From Massilioclostridium coli (GTDB lineage: Bacteria; Bacillota; Clostridia; Oscillospirales; Ruminococcaceae), in the NCBI RefSeq assembly GCF_900095865.1, contig NZ_FMIZ01000007.1:1362530-1426529 (forward strand): a stretch of DNA of 64,000 nt. The letters are read 5' to 3'. Below are positions 53,875-63,600 of the stretch, one piece after another. The position numbers and the translations under genes are program-made. Every line of letters starts with the position of its first letter. The stretch's first letter is position 1. Under the pieces are notes generated by a model. That model had not been told where the DNA came from, did not search any database, and worked only from the letters and a program-made list of their open reading frames with translations.

Positions 53875-56800
53875 AGCGGTTTCCTCTGGCATATCCGCGG
53901 ATAGGACAACTTCTGTATACGGCTTGAGAACTACAGAGGTTAAGCCATAATCCGTATCACGGCTCTCTGTAACCCATGGAGAATCCACATAACCTGTTTC
54001 CAAACTAATCCTGTTCTTTACAGTGGTATCTAATTTGATTTGAATGGTGTTCTCTCCTGGCTTCAGATAATTTCCAATATCTACAACTTCATTGATAGAG
54101 TCGATCTTATCAATGGTTGTGTCATTCACAGTTACTTTTGTTACCATATCTTCATCATGAGCAAAGGTAACAACAGCACCTTTAGAGGAATCCCAATCTT
54201 CTGGCAAAGTAAAGGTTTTGGTATAATAGCCAATACCGGATACATCCCGCATACTGGTGACTTCATTGAGAGAAGTACTCAGCGCTTTTAAATCATCTTC
54301 GGAAACATCCAAAGAAGTCCAAGGAATCAATGCGATATTTGCGTAATTTAAGGTAGTGATTTTATGTGCGGTTGGATCAATCAGTTCCCCGTTTTCATCT
54401 AGATTTTCTGGACTGTCATCTGGCCCATAACTGTCCAGTTGGAGATTCCAGCCTTCTCCGCTCAAATCAATCTCTGCCATTGTTTCATCAATCGTAATTT
54501 CTTTTGTAGTTCCATCCGAGAATTTGACCATATCGGTTCCAACCGTATTAGAACGGTATACAATATCGTTTCCATCATACACAACGGTTCCATTTGCTTC
54601 CTCTACATGAACATCCTGTGAAGATCCAAATTCTTCCTGGTCCGGTGCAATTGCAATAATGGTAGATTCTTGTGGTTCCAGGGTAACATCACAGGTAATG
54701 GTATCTTCTGTCTGGGTATAGTGAGCGATTGGAGTAATTTCACCAGTCCAAGAATCCATTATGTAAGGAGTTCCCTGCCCTTCTAATGTCATTGTTGTGG
54801 TTTGTGTCTCCTCTGTACTATTAAAGATATAATAGTAATCGGAATTCGTGGAATCGGTGCGGTGGGAAGTTTCAATACCCGAAGCCTGGTAAGAAGCTGC
54901 TGAGGAAACCTGAAGCTGATCCAGTATTGTTAACAGCTCCTCTTCTGAGGAAACACTTGCTACTTTTTCATGCTGTTTTAATTGGTCCACCAATTGTACC
55001 AATGTTTCATCATTATTGTCCGCTGTTTCGGTTCCATATACCTGGGATGGGCTGCAATTATACAGGATAATTGGCAAACCGGCGTCTGCGTACTGGTTCA
55101 GTTTTTCCAAAGTATCCACAGATAATACGTTTGCTTCATTTAAAATAACCGCTTTATAGGACGGGCCATCCTCATATAATACGCCGTTGGTCACATTTGC
55201 GTTTTCGCTCTTTAATAAGGCTTCACTTAAAATGTTATAGGAATAACCGTTGTCCAACAATCCCTGCATGCAGTTACCGGATAAAATACTAAAGGAAGAA
55301 CTGGTGTCATTTAATAGAGCAACATCTACTTTTGCTGTACCATTTTGCAATAATGCCTGGTTGCGGGACATAAAATCAGCTATGGTATTGACATCCTCCC
55401 AATAGATTTGACGTTGGTTCCATGCGGTAAACTCACCAACACCGGCGCCACCGCCGCCCCAGCCCCAGCCTGGCCAAGCAGTATGATTATTATCAAATGT
55501 TTTTGCGTATGGTGTACCATGTAAGATCACACGGTTAACACCATGAGAAAAGTTAGAGTTCAAAATACCAGCAATTGTTTCCCAGGTGCTTGCAATCTTA
55601 ATAGTAGTGATTGCTTCCATCGAAAGATATTGTTTATCGTACATATTCACCGCTGCGGAAAGGTTTCTCAAGCCATCGCCGGAAGTAGCGTTATCCCCTT
55701 CTGGGATATCCAAAGCCGCTGCTGCGCCGGCAATATCCAACCCGGTTAAGGTGTAGCCCTGGGCGCGGTAATTATAATGAAATGTTTTTGCCCATTCACT
55801 AATCACGGAAGCATGGTCGCTCTCATATAATTCCCCTAATTTTAGGTTGTAATCCTCTACAATCCGGCTTGTAACATCATTGTTAAACTGGATTGGTGGT
55901 GTAGTATTTCCGCCACCACCAGGGCCTCCTGGGAATCCTCCACCGGATGATTTTGCGGAGTTAACTGCAACTACTGTGGCAAACTCATCTGCATACGCAT
56001 ACCCTTCATCCAATTCATTGAGCATATTATGGGTCCAGAATGGCCCTGTGTGGCTTGCTTCAATAGAATCCTCAAAAATACTGCTTCCATTTTCTTTTAA
56101 TAAGGAAACTAGTTCTGGATCGCTTAAGAAATGCTCATTCCAGTAATCAATTACTTCTTGAATCCCTTCTGTGCTAAAATAATCAGTCGCATAGGTACGG
56201 CCATACATGGTATTGATGCCGCCTCCAGAGAGAACCTGTCCTGTACCTCTCTCAAATACGCCAAATAAAACCCAATCGCCCGCTTTGATCTCCATGTCAT
56301 TATCCAGAGCCCCCAGTTGGTCTTTCAAACCACTCAGGTCTGCTTGGTAGATATCCTGCCAGTCTGCCATCCGTTTCCGGTTTCCCTGGGAATCAAATTT
56401 TTCCCCATCTGGGATTTCTTCTGTTGGTACATCTCCAAATGCTTCATATATATTATCTAAAATAGCCTGTTTTTGCGTTTTATCGCCACCGGCCATTTCT
56501 TCCGCTTTTGCCTCGTCCGGAATACCGGCCGCATATCCAGCTCCTTCTTTCACCGAAACAGAATCTTTCAAGCTGGTAATGGAATCAAAATCAAACGTTA
56601 AATTTCCATCCGCGTCAACACTTTCTACTTGAATAGCGGAAGCGTCGGTAAAACGGTCTACTGTTAAGAAGTAACCATTTCTGCTGTCCGTTGTTTTTTG
56701 TTCCGGCATAGCCAGATCTTTTGTCCCATTGTTTAAATCATCCTGTGTGATTTTGGTATATTGGTAGGATAATTCTGTGGAAGCGGTGGTTTCATTTGGG

Positions 56801-57246
56801 TCGATTGTATTGATAACCGGCGGCCAATGGGAGGTAATTGTAATATCCACCTTAAAACCGCCTTCAATCGCATTGGCGGCCCGCAACGTCTTTTTCAGTA
56901 CATTTACCCAGTTTTCTGTACCCCAGCCATATTCTTTCGCCTGTTGATTGGTATAAGTAGTTTCGTCTGCAATCATCGCAATTTCAACGCCGCCAAAACC
57001 GCCCTTCGCCATAGCTTCAATTTGCTCCGAAATTAGGTCATCCGCATCCGCTCCTGCTCCAGCATCAGGAAACCAAAAACGAGCCATCGGTTTGGAGTCC
57101 ACATCAATATTTTTAAATGCATGAATAATGGTGTTCTCTCCAATTTCTTCTTGTGCCTGTGCTGTGAACAATCCACTTGTCATAGTAGCGCCCATTGCGA
57201 TTGCCAAGACAGATGCCAACAGCCTTGATGTCTTTTTTTGTTTCAT
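53089..57246 (-). CDS. surface GH106-type alpha-L-rhamnosidase with FIVAR tail (enzyme 4)
   Basis: At 1385 residues this is the longest complete enzyme here. It has a signal peptide (1-31, ending FTAQA), a GH106-like start (MARFWFPDAGAGADADDLISEQIEAMAKGGFGGVEIAMI), IFEDSIEASHTGPFWTHNMLNEL, YNYRAQGYTLTGLDIAGAAAALDIP, and the substrate-site-like LHGTPYAKTFDNNHTAWPGWGWGGGG. An unusual Gly/Pro-rich insert (KSSGGGFPGGPGGGGNTTPP) interrupts the catalytic region near residue 440. A C-terminal jelly roll (GIGYYTKTFTLPEDWD), three FIVAR-like repeats and the anchor KANTAKTGD...CKKK follow. Unlike enzymes 1-3 it has no divergent AraC gene; an MscS gene lies upstream instead. Confidence 0.83.
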   Translation of the reverse strand: MKQKKTSRLLASVLAIAMGATMTSGLFTAQAQEEIGENTIIHAFKNIDVDSKPMARFWFPDAGAGADADDLISEQIEAMAKGGFGGVEIAMIADETTYTNQQAKEYGWGTENWVNVLKKTLRAANAIEGGFKVDITITSHWPPVINTIDPNETTASTELSYQYTKITQDDLNNGTKDLAMPEQKTTDSRNGYFLTVDRFTDASAIQVESVDADGNLTFDFDSITSLKDSVSVKEGAGYAAGIPDEAKAEEMAGGDKTQKQAILDNIYEAFGDVPTEEIPDGEKFDSQGNRKRMADWQDIYQADLSGLKDQLGALDNDMEIKAGDWVLFGVFERGTGQVLSGGGINTMYGRTYATDYFSTEGIQEVIDYWNEHFLSDPELVSLLKENGSSIFEDSIEASHTGPFWTHNMLNELDEGYAYADEFATVVAVNSAKSSGGGFPGGPGGGGNTTPPIQFNNDVTSRIVEDYNLKLGELYESDHASVISEWAKTFHYNYRAQGYTLTGLDIAGAAAALDIPEGDNATSGDGLRNLSAAVNMYDKQYLSMEAITTIKIASTWETIAGILNSNFSHGVNRVILHGTPYAKTFDNNHTAWPGWGWGGGGAGVGEFTAWNQRQIYWEDVNTIADFMSRNQALLQNGTAKVDVALLNDTSSSFSILSGNCMQGLLDNGYSYNILSEALLKSENANVTNGVLYEDGPSYKAVILNEANVLSVDTLEKLNQYADAGLPIILYNCSPSQVYGTETADNNDETLVQLVDQLKQHEKVASVSSEEELLTILDQLQVSSAASYQASGIETSHRTDSTNSDYYYIFNSTEETQTTTMTLEGQGTPYIMDSWTGEITPIAHYTQTEDTITCDVTLEPQESTIIAIAPDQEEFGSSQDVHVEEANGTVVYDGNDIVYRSNTVGTDMVKFSDGTTKEITIDETMAEIDLSGEGWNLQLDSYGPDDSPENLDENGELIDPTAHKITTLNYANIALIPWTSLDVSEDDLKALSTSLNEVTSMRDVSGIGYYTKTFTLPEDWDSSKGAVVTFAHDEDMVTKVTVNDTTIDKIDSINEVVDIGNYLKPGENTIQIKLDTTVKNRISLETGYVDSPWVTESRDTDYGLTSVVLKPYTEVVLSADMPEETADKGILNSVIKYAENAKASGEYDNAIESVQKSFDAALENAKTVAANYSATQEDVDAAWKTLLNEIHKLGFVAGNKTELASLIAAAEKIDLSKYVEAGQIEFTAALETAQTVYKNGDAMQSEINEVSDNLLNAMLNLRFKADKSVLEDVLAQANKIDASAYTSESYAILTAAVKDAKAVLENENATQEEVDAEVANVRAAIEDLISVENTTETSSTDNNTIQTGQESTTTKANTAKTGDFVPIAGLAAITLAGAALLLTCKKK

Positions 57247-57586
57247 TTTTTTTACACTCTCCTTTTGCCCAATAATTTTATGAAATTTAACTATAAATAA
57301 CTATATAAATAAATTATTTATATCAATTTAGATTTATTATAAAAAAATTTTCTAATCCCTACAAGGTACTTATTTTACCTTTTTATGGCTTAATTTTACC
57401 TGTTGTTTCAAATACAAAAAAATATTGTAACTAATAGCCAAATAATAATTCTTTTTTTCTCTGAAAGATACAAAGCTTTTTTGAAAATAAGTTGACGTCA
57501 GCCAAAAACACCGATATAATGGTTTTAAATCATAAAATACTCATTATTGCTATAATAGATAATCGATAACATAGGAGGGAATTTCC
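57247..57586. other. divergent intergenic region, enzyme 4 / mscS
   Basis: About 340 AT-rich bases hold the mscS promoter at 57492-57520. No promoter for enzyme 4 and no AraC-like repeated sites were identified. Confidence 0.5.
57492..57520 (+). promoter_or_regulatory. promoter of the mscS-exchanger unit
   Basis: TTGACG (57492-57497), a 17-base spacer and TATAAT (57515-57520). Confidence 0.75.
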
Positions 57587-58414
57587 ATGCAATGGAACTG
57601 GGAACAAATTGGAGCCGCAGCACTCGATTTTATTATTAAATATGGAGGAAAATTGCTGCTGTGCTTAATTATTTTTATCATTGGAAGAATAATCTTAAAG
57701 TTCCTTTTAAAAATCACCAATGTAGCGATCAAAAAAACAACAGTCAGTGAACAGGCCATTAAATTTGTTCAAGCAATTATTAAGGTAGCATTTTATATTT
57801 TTATCGCATTGGCGGTATTATCTATTTTTGGCGTACCAACCACACAGTTTGTCGCGTTATTCAGTGCAGTTGGATTAGCACTTAGCTTAGCAATTAAGGA
57901 AACTCTAGCAAACTTTGCGCAGGGCGTCATTATGATGTTTAGTAAGCCCTTCCAAATAGGGGATTATATTGAAGCCAACGGAGTAGAAGGCACTGTGAAA
58001 AAAATAGAATTGGTTTACACCCGCCTGATTACCCCGGATAATAAAAACATTATGATTCCAAATGGGGAACTCACCTCCGCTAAGATTATCAACTATTCCG
58101 CAGAGCCTGTCCGCCGCTTAGATTTAACTTTTTCTATTGGGTATGATGATAATATTGACGAGGCAAAGCAACTGATTAAAACAATTGTTAGCAACCATCC
58201 CCTTGCTTTGAAAGATCCGGAACCATTCTTTGGCGTCTTAGAGCAGGGTCCAAGCTCTATTGATATTACCTCCCGTGTCTGGGTGAAAACCGAAAATTAT
58301 TGGAATCTACACTTTGATTTACAGGAACAAATTAAAAAATGCTTTGATGAACACAATATCAATATTCCATACCAACAGATGGATATCCATATTCTGGACA
58401 AAAAAGCAAATTAA
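57587..58414 (+). CDS. mscS: small-conductance mechanosensitive channel (MscS family)
   Basis: The 275-residue protein has three N-terminal spans; TM3 is the Gly/Ala-rich pore helix FVALFSAVGLALSLAIKETLANFAQGVIMM (about 85-114). The beta domain follows with FQIGDYIEANGVEGTVKKIELVYTRLITPDNKNIMIPNGELTSAKIINYS and an alpha/beta C-terminal domain. MscS opens on membrane tension to release solutes in osmotic down-shock. GGAGGG lies seven bases before ATG 57587. The exchanger gene starts 14 bases downstream, so the two are cotranscribed. Confidence 0.95.
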   Translation: MQWNWEQIGAAALDFIIKYGGKLLLCLIIFIIGRIILKFLLKITNVAIKKTTVSEQAIKFVQAIIKVAFYIFIALAVLSIFGVPTTQFVALFSAVGLALSLAIKETLANFAQGVIMMFSKPFQIGDYIEANGVEGTVKKIELVYTRLITPDNKNIMIPNGELTSAKIINYSAEPVRRLDLTFSIGYDDNIDEAKQLIKTIVSNHPLALKDPEPFFGVLEQGPSSIDITSRVWVKTENYWNLHFDLQEQIKKCFDEHNINIPYQQMDIHILDKKAN

Positions 58415-58428
58415 CGGAGGGTGTTGGA

Positions 58429-59397
58429 TTGATCTATCTATTCTATTTTATTTTAGCTGCAGCCGTCATTTTATTTGCTACAAGGCTTTCTTATTACATT
58501 GATTTACTGGATAAAACCACTGGTTTATCTGGGGCGTTTTTAGGCGGGGTTATGTTGGCGGCTGTCACCAGTATCCCAGAACTGATTACTAGCATTACTG
58601 CGGTGGCAATTGTAAAACAGCCAGATATGGTAATTGGAAATATTTTAGGCAGTAACCTATTTAACATTACGGTGTTAGGAGCATTGATGCTGTTTGGTAT
58701 GAAAAAATTCAAAAACTCTTCTTTAGCATTTGCCCACAAAAATACATGTTATGCCTTGTTAGTTGTTACGGTATTGGTATCTTTAGTGTTATATGCCCAG
58801 TTAGAATTTCAAATTTTTACAGTAAGTTGGGTATCCATTGCGATTATGGTAGTCTATCTATTTGCGGTACGGAAAATGTCCTCTTCAGAAGGGGAAGAGG
58901 AAAATGACCCATTGGTCATTGATATGAGCACCAAACAAATCGTCATTCGATTTATAATCAACAGTATATTGCTGGTAGTTGCTAGCGTTCTGATTACAAT
59001 TATTTCTGACCAAATCGCTGTTGATTTAGGCTTAGGTAAAACATTTGCAGGAGCCCTGTTACTTGCGGTTGCTACATCCCTACCAGAATTAGCTTCCTCC
59101 ATCGGTTTAGTGTTCCGTGGAAATTTCAATGCAACTGTTGGCAATATTGTAGGAAGCAATCTATTTAATTTTACTATTTTATTTGTTTCAGATCTGTTTT
59201 TGGTACATGGTACTATCTACGACCAAAGTGGAGTTTCTTTGTTGGTTTATGGATCAATTTCTACGATAGTTCTCACATTGCTGCTATTAGCAAAATCAAA
59301 ACAGGACAAGTTAAAGCCTAAATTGCAAACCGTAATTTATAGTGTTGGAGCTGTTCTATGTACAGCGGGATACTTAGTTTATCTTGCCTTCCATTAG
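58429..59397 (+). CDS. calcium/sodium antiporter, CaCA family (YrbG-like)
   Basis: The 322-residue, roughly ten-span protein has the two alpha-repeats of cation/Ca2+ exchangers: GGVMLAAVTSIPELITSITAVAIVKQPDMVIGNILGSNLFNI (about 37-78) and GALLLAVATSLPELASSIGLVFRGNFNATVGNIVGSNLFNF (about 208-247). The acidic residues in the TSxPEL motifs are the ion ligands. It would exchange Ca2+ or a similar cation for Na+ or H+. The start is TTG 58429, eight bases after GGAGG; no nearby ATG fits. Confidence 0.9.
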   Translation: MIYLFYFILAAAVILFATRLSYYIDLLDKTTGLSGAFLGGVMLAAVTSIPELITSITAVAIVKQPDMVIGNILGSNLFNITVLGALMLFGMKKFKNSSLAFAHKNTCYALLVVTVLVSLVLYAQLEFQIFTVSWVSIAIMVVYLFAVRKMSSSEGEEENDPLVIDMSTKQIVIRFIINSILLVVASVLITIISDQIAVDLGLGKTFAGALLLAVATSLPELASSIGLVFRGNFNATVGNIVGSNLFNFTILFVSDLFLVHGTIYDQSGVSLLVYGSISTIVLTLLLLAKSKQDKLKPKLQTVIYSVGAVLCTAGYLVYLAFH

Positions 59398-59814
59398 AAT
59401 CACCTGTTAAACAGATGGTTTGTACAAAGCGAAAAGTATTCATGCGTGGACTTATTTTTCCTTTGTTTAATCCTTGTAGTATTTTGCTACATTCATCATA
59501 TCTAAAGAAGAATTAACTTGTATCTGATTGGATATTTTTGGTATAGCCTTTGATATACACCCACATAGCGGATAGTCCCTTATTTTTCAAAGCGTAAAAC
59601 TGTCGAAAGACATTGTGCATTATCCTTTGTCTATGTTAGGCCTGTATGCTGTTTATTAAAGTCCACATCATAATTATAAGTGTTTCTATAAGCTTTGGAA
59701 AAAGCTTTATTAGTAGAGAAAAACTGGATTTTTACTCCATTGTCTTTCCTACTAACCAATTACAATAGAATTTTTTTAAATTGATTTATAGCACTATATG
59801 AAAACACGAAGTAC
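59398..59814. other. intergenic region between convergent genes
   Basis: About 417 bases follow the exchanger gene. No ORF with support, repeat or RNA gene was recognised. Confidence 0.5.
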
Positions 59815-59854
59815 AAAAGCCACCAGTTCTAAAATAGAACTGGTGGCTTTTTTT
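59815..59854. terminator. terminator between the exchanger gene and enzyme 5
   Basis: AAAAGCCACCAGTTCT and AGAACTGGTGGCTTTT form a 16-bp stem with an AAAAT loop, with T runs on both strands. Confidence 0.88.
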
Positions 59855-59893
59855 ATTCATTCCAATAGCTTATTTCGCTATTACAACTAAATT

Positions 59894-60691
59894 TTATTTT
59901 TTCCGTTTCTTTGCTCCAATGGCTGTTGCACCCGCTGCTGCCAATACTATTAACCCTGCAATTGGAGCAACATCGCCTGTTTTTGCTGCATTTGCTTTTG
60001 TTGTAGATTCCTGTCCAGTTTGAGTAGCTGTATCATTAGTGGATGGTGTTGTTTCTTCTGGAATACTTCCATCTACTGCTACTAACTGATCCATTGCAGT
60101 TTGTACATTTGTTACTGCTGTATCTACTTCTTTCTGAGTCACATTTTCATCTGCCATTACGTCATTTGCATCTTTTACTGCCGCTTGCAGTGCTGCATAG
60201 CTTTCCTCTGTGTATGCACTTGCATCTTTACTATTCGCTTCTGCAATTACTTTTTCCAGGATGGATTTATCCGCTTTGTATCTCAGGTTCAGCATCGCAT
60301 TCAACAGGTTGTTTTCTGCTGTTTCGATTTCTGTCTGCATTGCGTTATCTTTATTCGCAAGTAATTCCTGTGCTGCTTTCAATGCTTCTTTAAATTCTGC
60401 TTGACCTGCTTCTACATAGTCATTCATGTCGTAGGTTTCCGCCAATACTACCAAAGATTCTAAGGAAGCAATATCGCCTTTCACAAAGCCCAGTTTATGA
60501 ATTTCTGTCATTAATGCCTTCCATGCTGCATCTACTGTTTCCTGATTTGCTGCTGGATCTGCTGCTACTTCTTTCGCTGCATCCAATGCTGCATTAAAGG
60601 TTTCCTGTACATCTTTGATGACATTGTTAAAGTCATCAGATGCTTTCTGTTCTTCTGCGTAGGTAATCACTTTGTTCAAGATATCTTTATC
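59894..60691 (-). repeat. shared C-terminal tail, copy 5 (class A)
   Basis: It encodes the last 265 residues. Repeats 1 and 2 carry the class A markers FNNVIKDVQETFNAALDAAK and YDMNDYVEAGQAEFKEAL, as in the GH106 enzyme at 21252-25301. The hydrophobic anchor span (VLAAAGATAIGA) differs from the other four. Confidence 0.85.
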
Positions 60692-63600
60692 TGATTCTTC
60701 TACTACGCTACCTTGTTCACTCGCTACAAAGTGGTAACTTCCACTGCCTACTGTGTATACATAGTCACCGTTTTCTTCCTGGCCTACATAGGTTATTCCA
60801 TTTCCATCTTTCTGGAAAATATCATTGCCGGATTCGGTAATAGTTTTTGCGTCTTTCATTGGGATTTTAATCGTTGCGGTGCTGTTTGCTGGAACAGTTA
60901 CATCCCATACCAGATCGCCGTCTACTATATCCCAATTGGATTCCGCCAACCCTCTGATGGTATCAATTGAGCTATCTACATATTCCAGTTCGCTTTCGAT
61001 ACCTGGACGGTAGATAATTTCCTCATAACCTGCTCCAGTTGCTGTAATTCCGCCTAAGCCTTCATATACCCAGGCTCCTAAACCGCCGCCCATCATCGCA
61101 TGGTTTTGGGAATCCCAACGGTTCTCCCCTGGAGGATTGTTGGAATTAAAGGTTTCACCTGCTTTATCCCAGTATTCCCACAAGGTTGTGGCGCCATTGT
61201 CTAACATATATCCAAAGGAACATTTATCTGGAGTGGTTGTCAAATCCAACAACACTTTGTGTTGGTTTGCTTCGGATAATGTATCATAAATGGATTTTGT
61301 CCCTAATACGCCTGTCATTAATGTAGTATTTGCGTTAGAAACATTGTTTAAAATGCTTTGGACAATCGTATCTTTGTCCTGCTCCGCAACAATCCCCAAA
61401 TCTACTGCCATAGCATTCGCTGTCTGAGTATCACTACTATAATAAGTTCCCTGGTTAAATTTAGCTTGGATTGCCTGGTTCATATTTTCCAAATAAGCAT
61501 CCAGTTCTGTATGGTCTTCTCCAATGATTTCAGCCATTTCGGACAGTAATACACCGGAATAGTATACATAGGAAGCGGAAAGCCAATTACGGTCCACTTT
61601 ACCATTTTGGTTATCATAGCCCAGCCAGTCGCCAAAAGTATTGTTTGTAATAATATAATCGTGGTCAGTGTCCAAATTTTGATAGAATTGGAATACTTCC
61701 ATCATACTTGGATAAGCCATTTCGATATAATAGGAATCTCCGGTTTGCATATAGGTCTGGTATGGGAATACAAAATAAGCGGATGTCCAGGTTGGATCAA
61801 TATATCCGTATTCATCAGTACCTTGAGGCATAGATGCTGGTTTTGGTACACGAACTAAAGGCTGGCCATCTGGATAAATATTATCATACATGGTTTTCAT
61901 ATATGCTTCCGCAGAGTTATAATCTGCCAACATCATAGAAGCTGCCTCTTTAATAACAGAAGCGTCCCCTGTCCAGCCATCTTTTTCACGTTGAGGGCAG
62001 TCGGTGTAGTTCCCCACCAGGTTAGATAACTGGGATTGATGGTACATGTCATATATTTTATTTAATCTATCATTGGAAGAAGTAAAGCTACCTGTTTCCT
62101 CAATATCATCACTGACAAAACAAGCTGTAATATTTTCTGCTGTCAGTTCCCCTGGAAAATTCTCCACTTCAACATAACGGAACCCAGTGGAGAAGAATTT
62201 TGGTTCAAATGTATCGTTTCCACCAGTCAAGGTATAGTTATTATAAGGGAAATGGTAGGTAGTATTTGCGTAAATGCTTCCATCATCGTTTTGTAATTCC
62301 GCATAGCGCAGGGTGACTACGTCGTCTTTTTGCCCTTTTACATTCAACCGCGCATATCCGGACATATTTTTGCCGAAGTCAACAACATAACATTCTGTCG
62401 CTTCTCCTGGTTCTGGGAAATTCCATTTTGTTGTATCCACACTGTCAAATTCATCTGACCAAATCACTTCACCGTTTTGGCTTACACGGATGTAATTTAC
62501 GGAGAATTCTTCTTGAACACCAGCACGAAGCCCTAATCGCCCCGAGGTCTGCCCATCCGCAAAGGTATTGGTACAAATCAATTCATCTTCCAAATAAGTT
62601 TTTACTTCATTGCCTTTTACCTCAATTTTCATCTTTAATGGGGTATCATATTGGACTTTAGTGTTTGGATAGGAATCACGCTGTGACCAATCTCCTGGTT
62701 GATGTGTTTTTACCACATTTCCCTCCGCAACATTGAACTGCCACAATCCTCCATTTGGATTTCCAGAACCAAACAGAAGCCCAAAAGCAGTATTTTTCAC
62801 CGTTACTTCTGTTTCAATAGTATAATCTCCATAGAAGCTTTGATTGGTATAATAAGTCTCTTCGCCACTTGTTCTAGGTAAATATAGCTGACCATCCGCC
62901 GCATAAGGTTTCGATTTATCGTATTTCGTAACTTTTTGAATACTAACTGGTTCTACTTCTTTAATTACTTTTGTTGCGGAAACTGCAGGTTCTACAATTG
63001 GGTCAGCTGGAACATTCCATTTATCTGAGTCAATCTTATCAAAATGATCTTCAAACAAAATGTTTCCAGATTCATCGGTTACCTTTAAATAATCCATAGT
63101 AAAGGCTTCATCCACTGTGGAACGGAATCCAATTTTGCCAGCGGTTTGCCCATCTTCAAAAGTGCGGGTATCAATCAAAGTATCCTCTAAGTAGGATTCC
63201 ACGGTATTTCCGGTTATTTTAACTTTCATGATCAAATCTTGATTATACTGGATTTGGTCATTGACGTAGGACTGGTTGGTAGACCAGTTACCCGGATTAT
63301 GTACTTTAAACAGATTCCCTTCAATTACATTAAATTGCCACAAAGCGCCATTTGGATTACCGGAACCAAAAACCAAGCCAAAGGCGTTTTGTTGAACAGA
63401 AACTTTTGTTTCAATAGTATAATTGCCGGAGAAAGACTGATTGGTGTAGTAAGTGCCTGCATTTGCTGGAACTACCAACTTGCCATCTTCGCAGTACATG
63501 GAAGTGGACCCACAAATTCTGGCGTTGGACCAAGTATTATCCTCTACATAATCGTTGGTATCCCATCCAACCAGCAAGTTGGGGTTCTGGTCTTCCCCTG

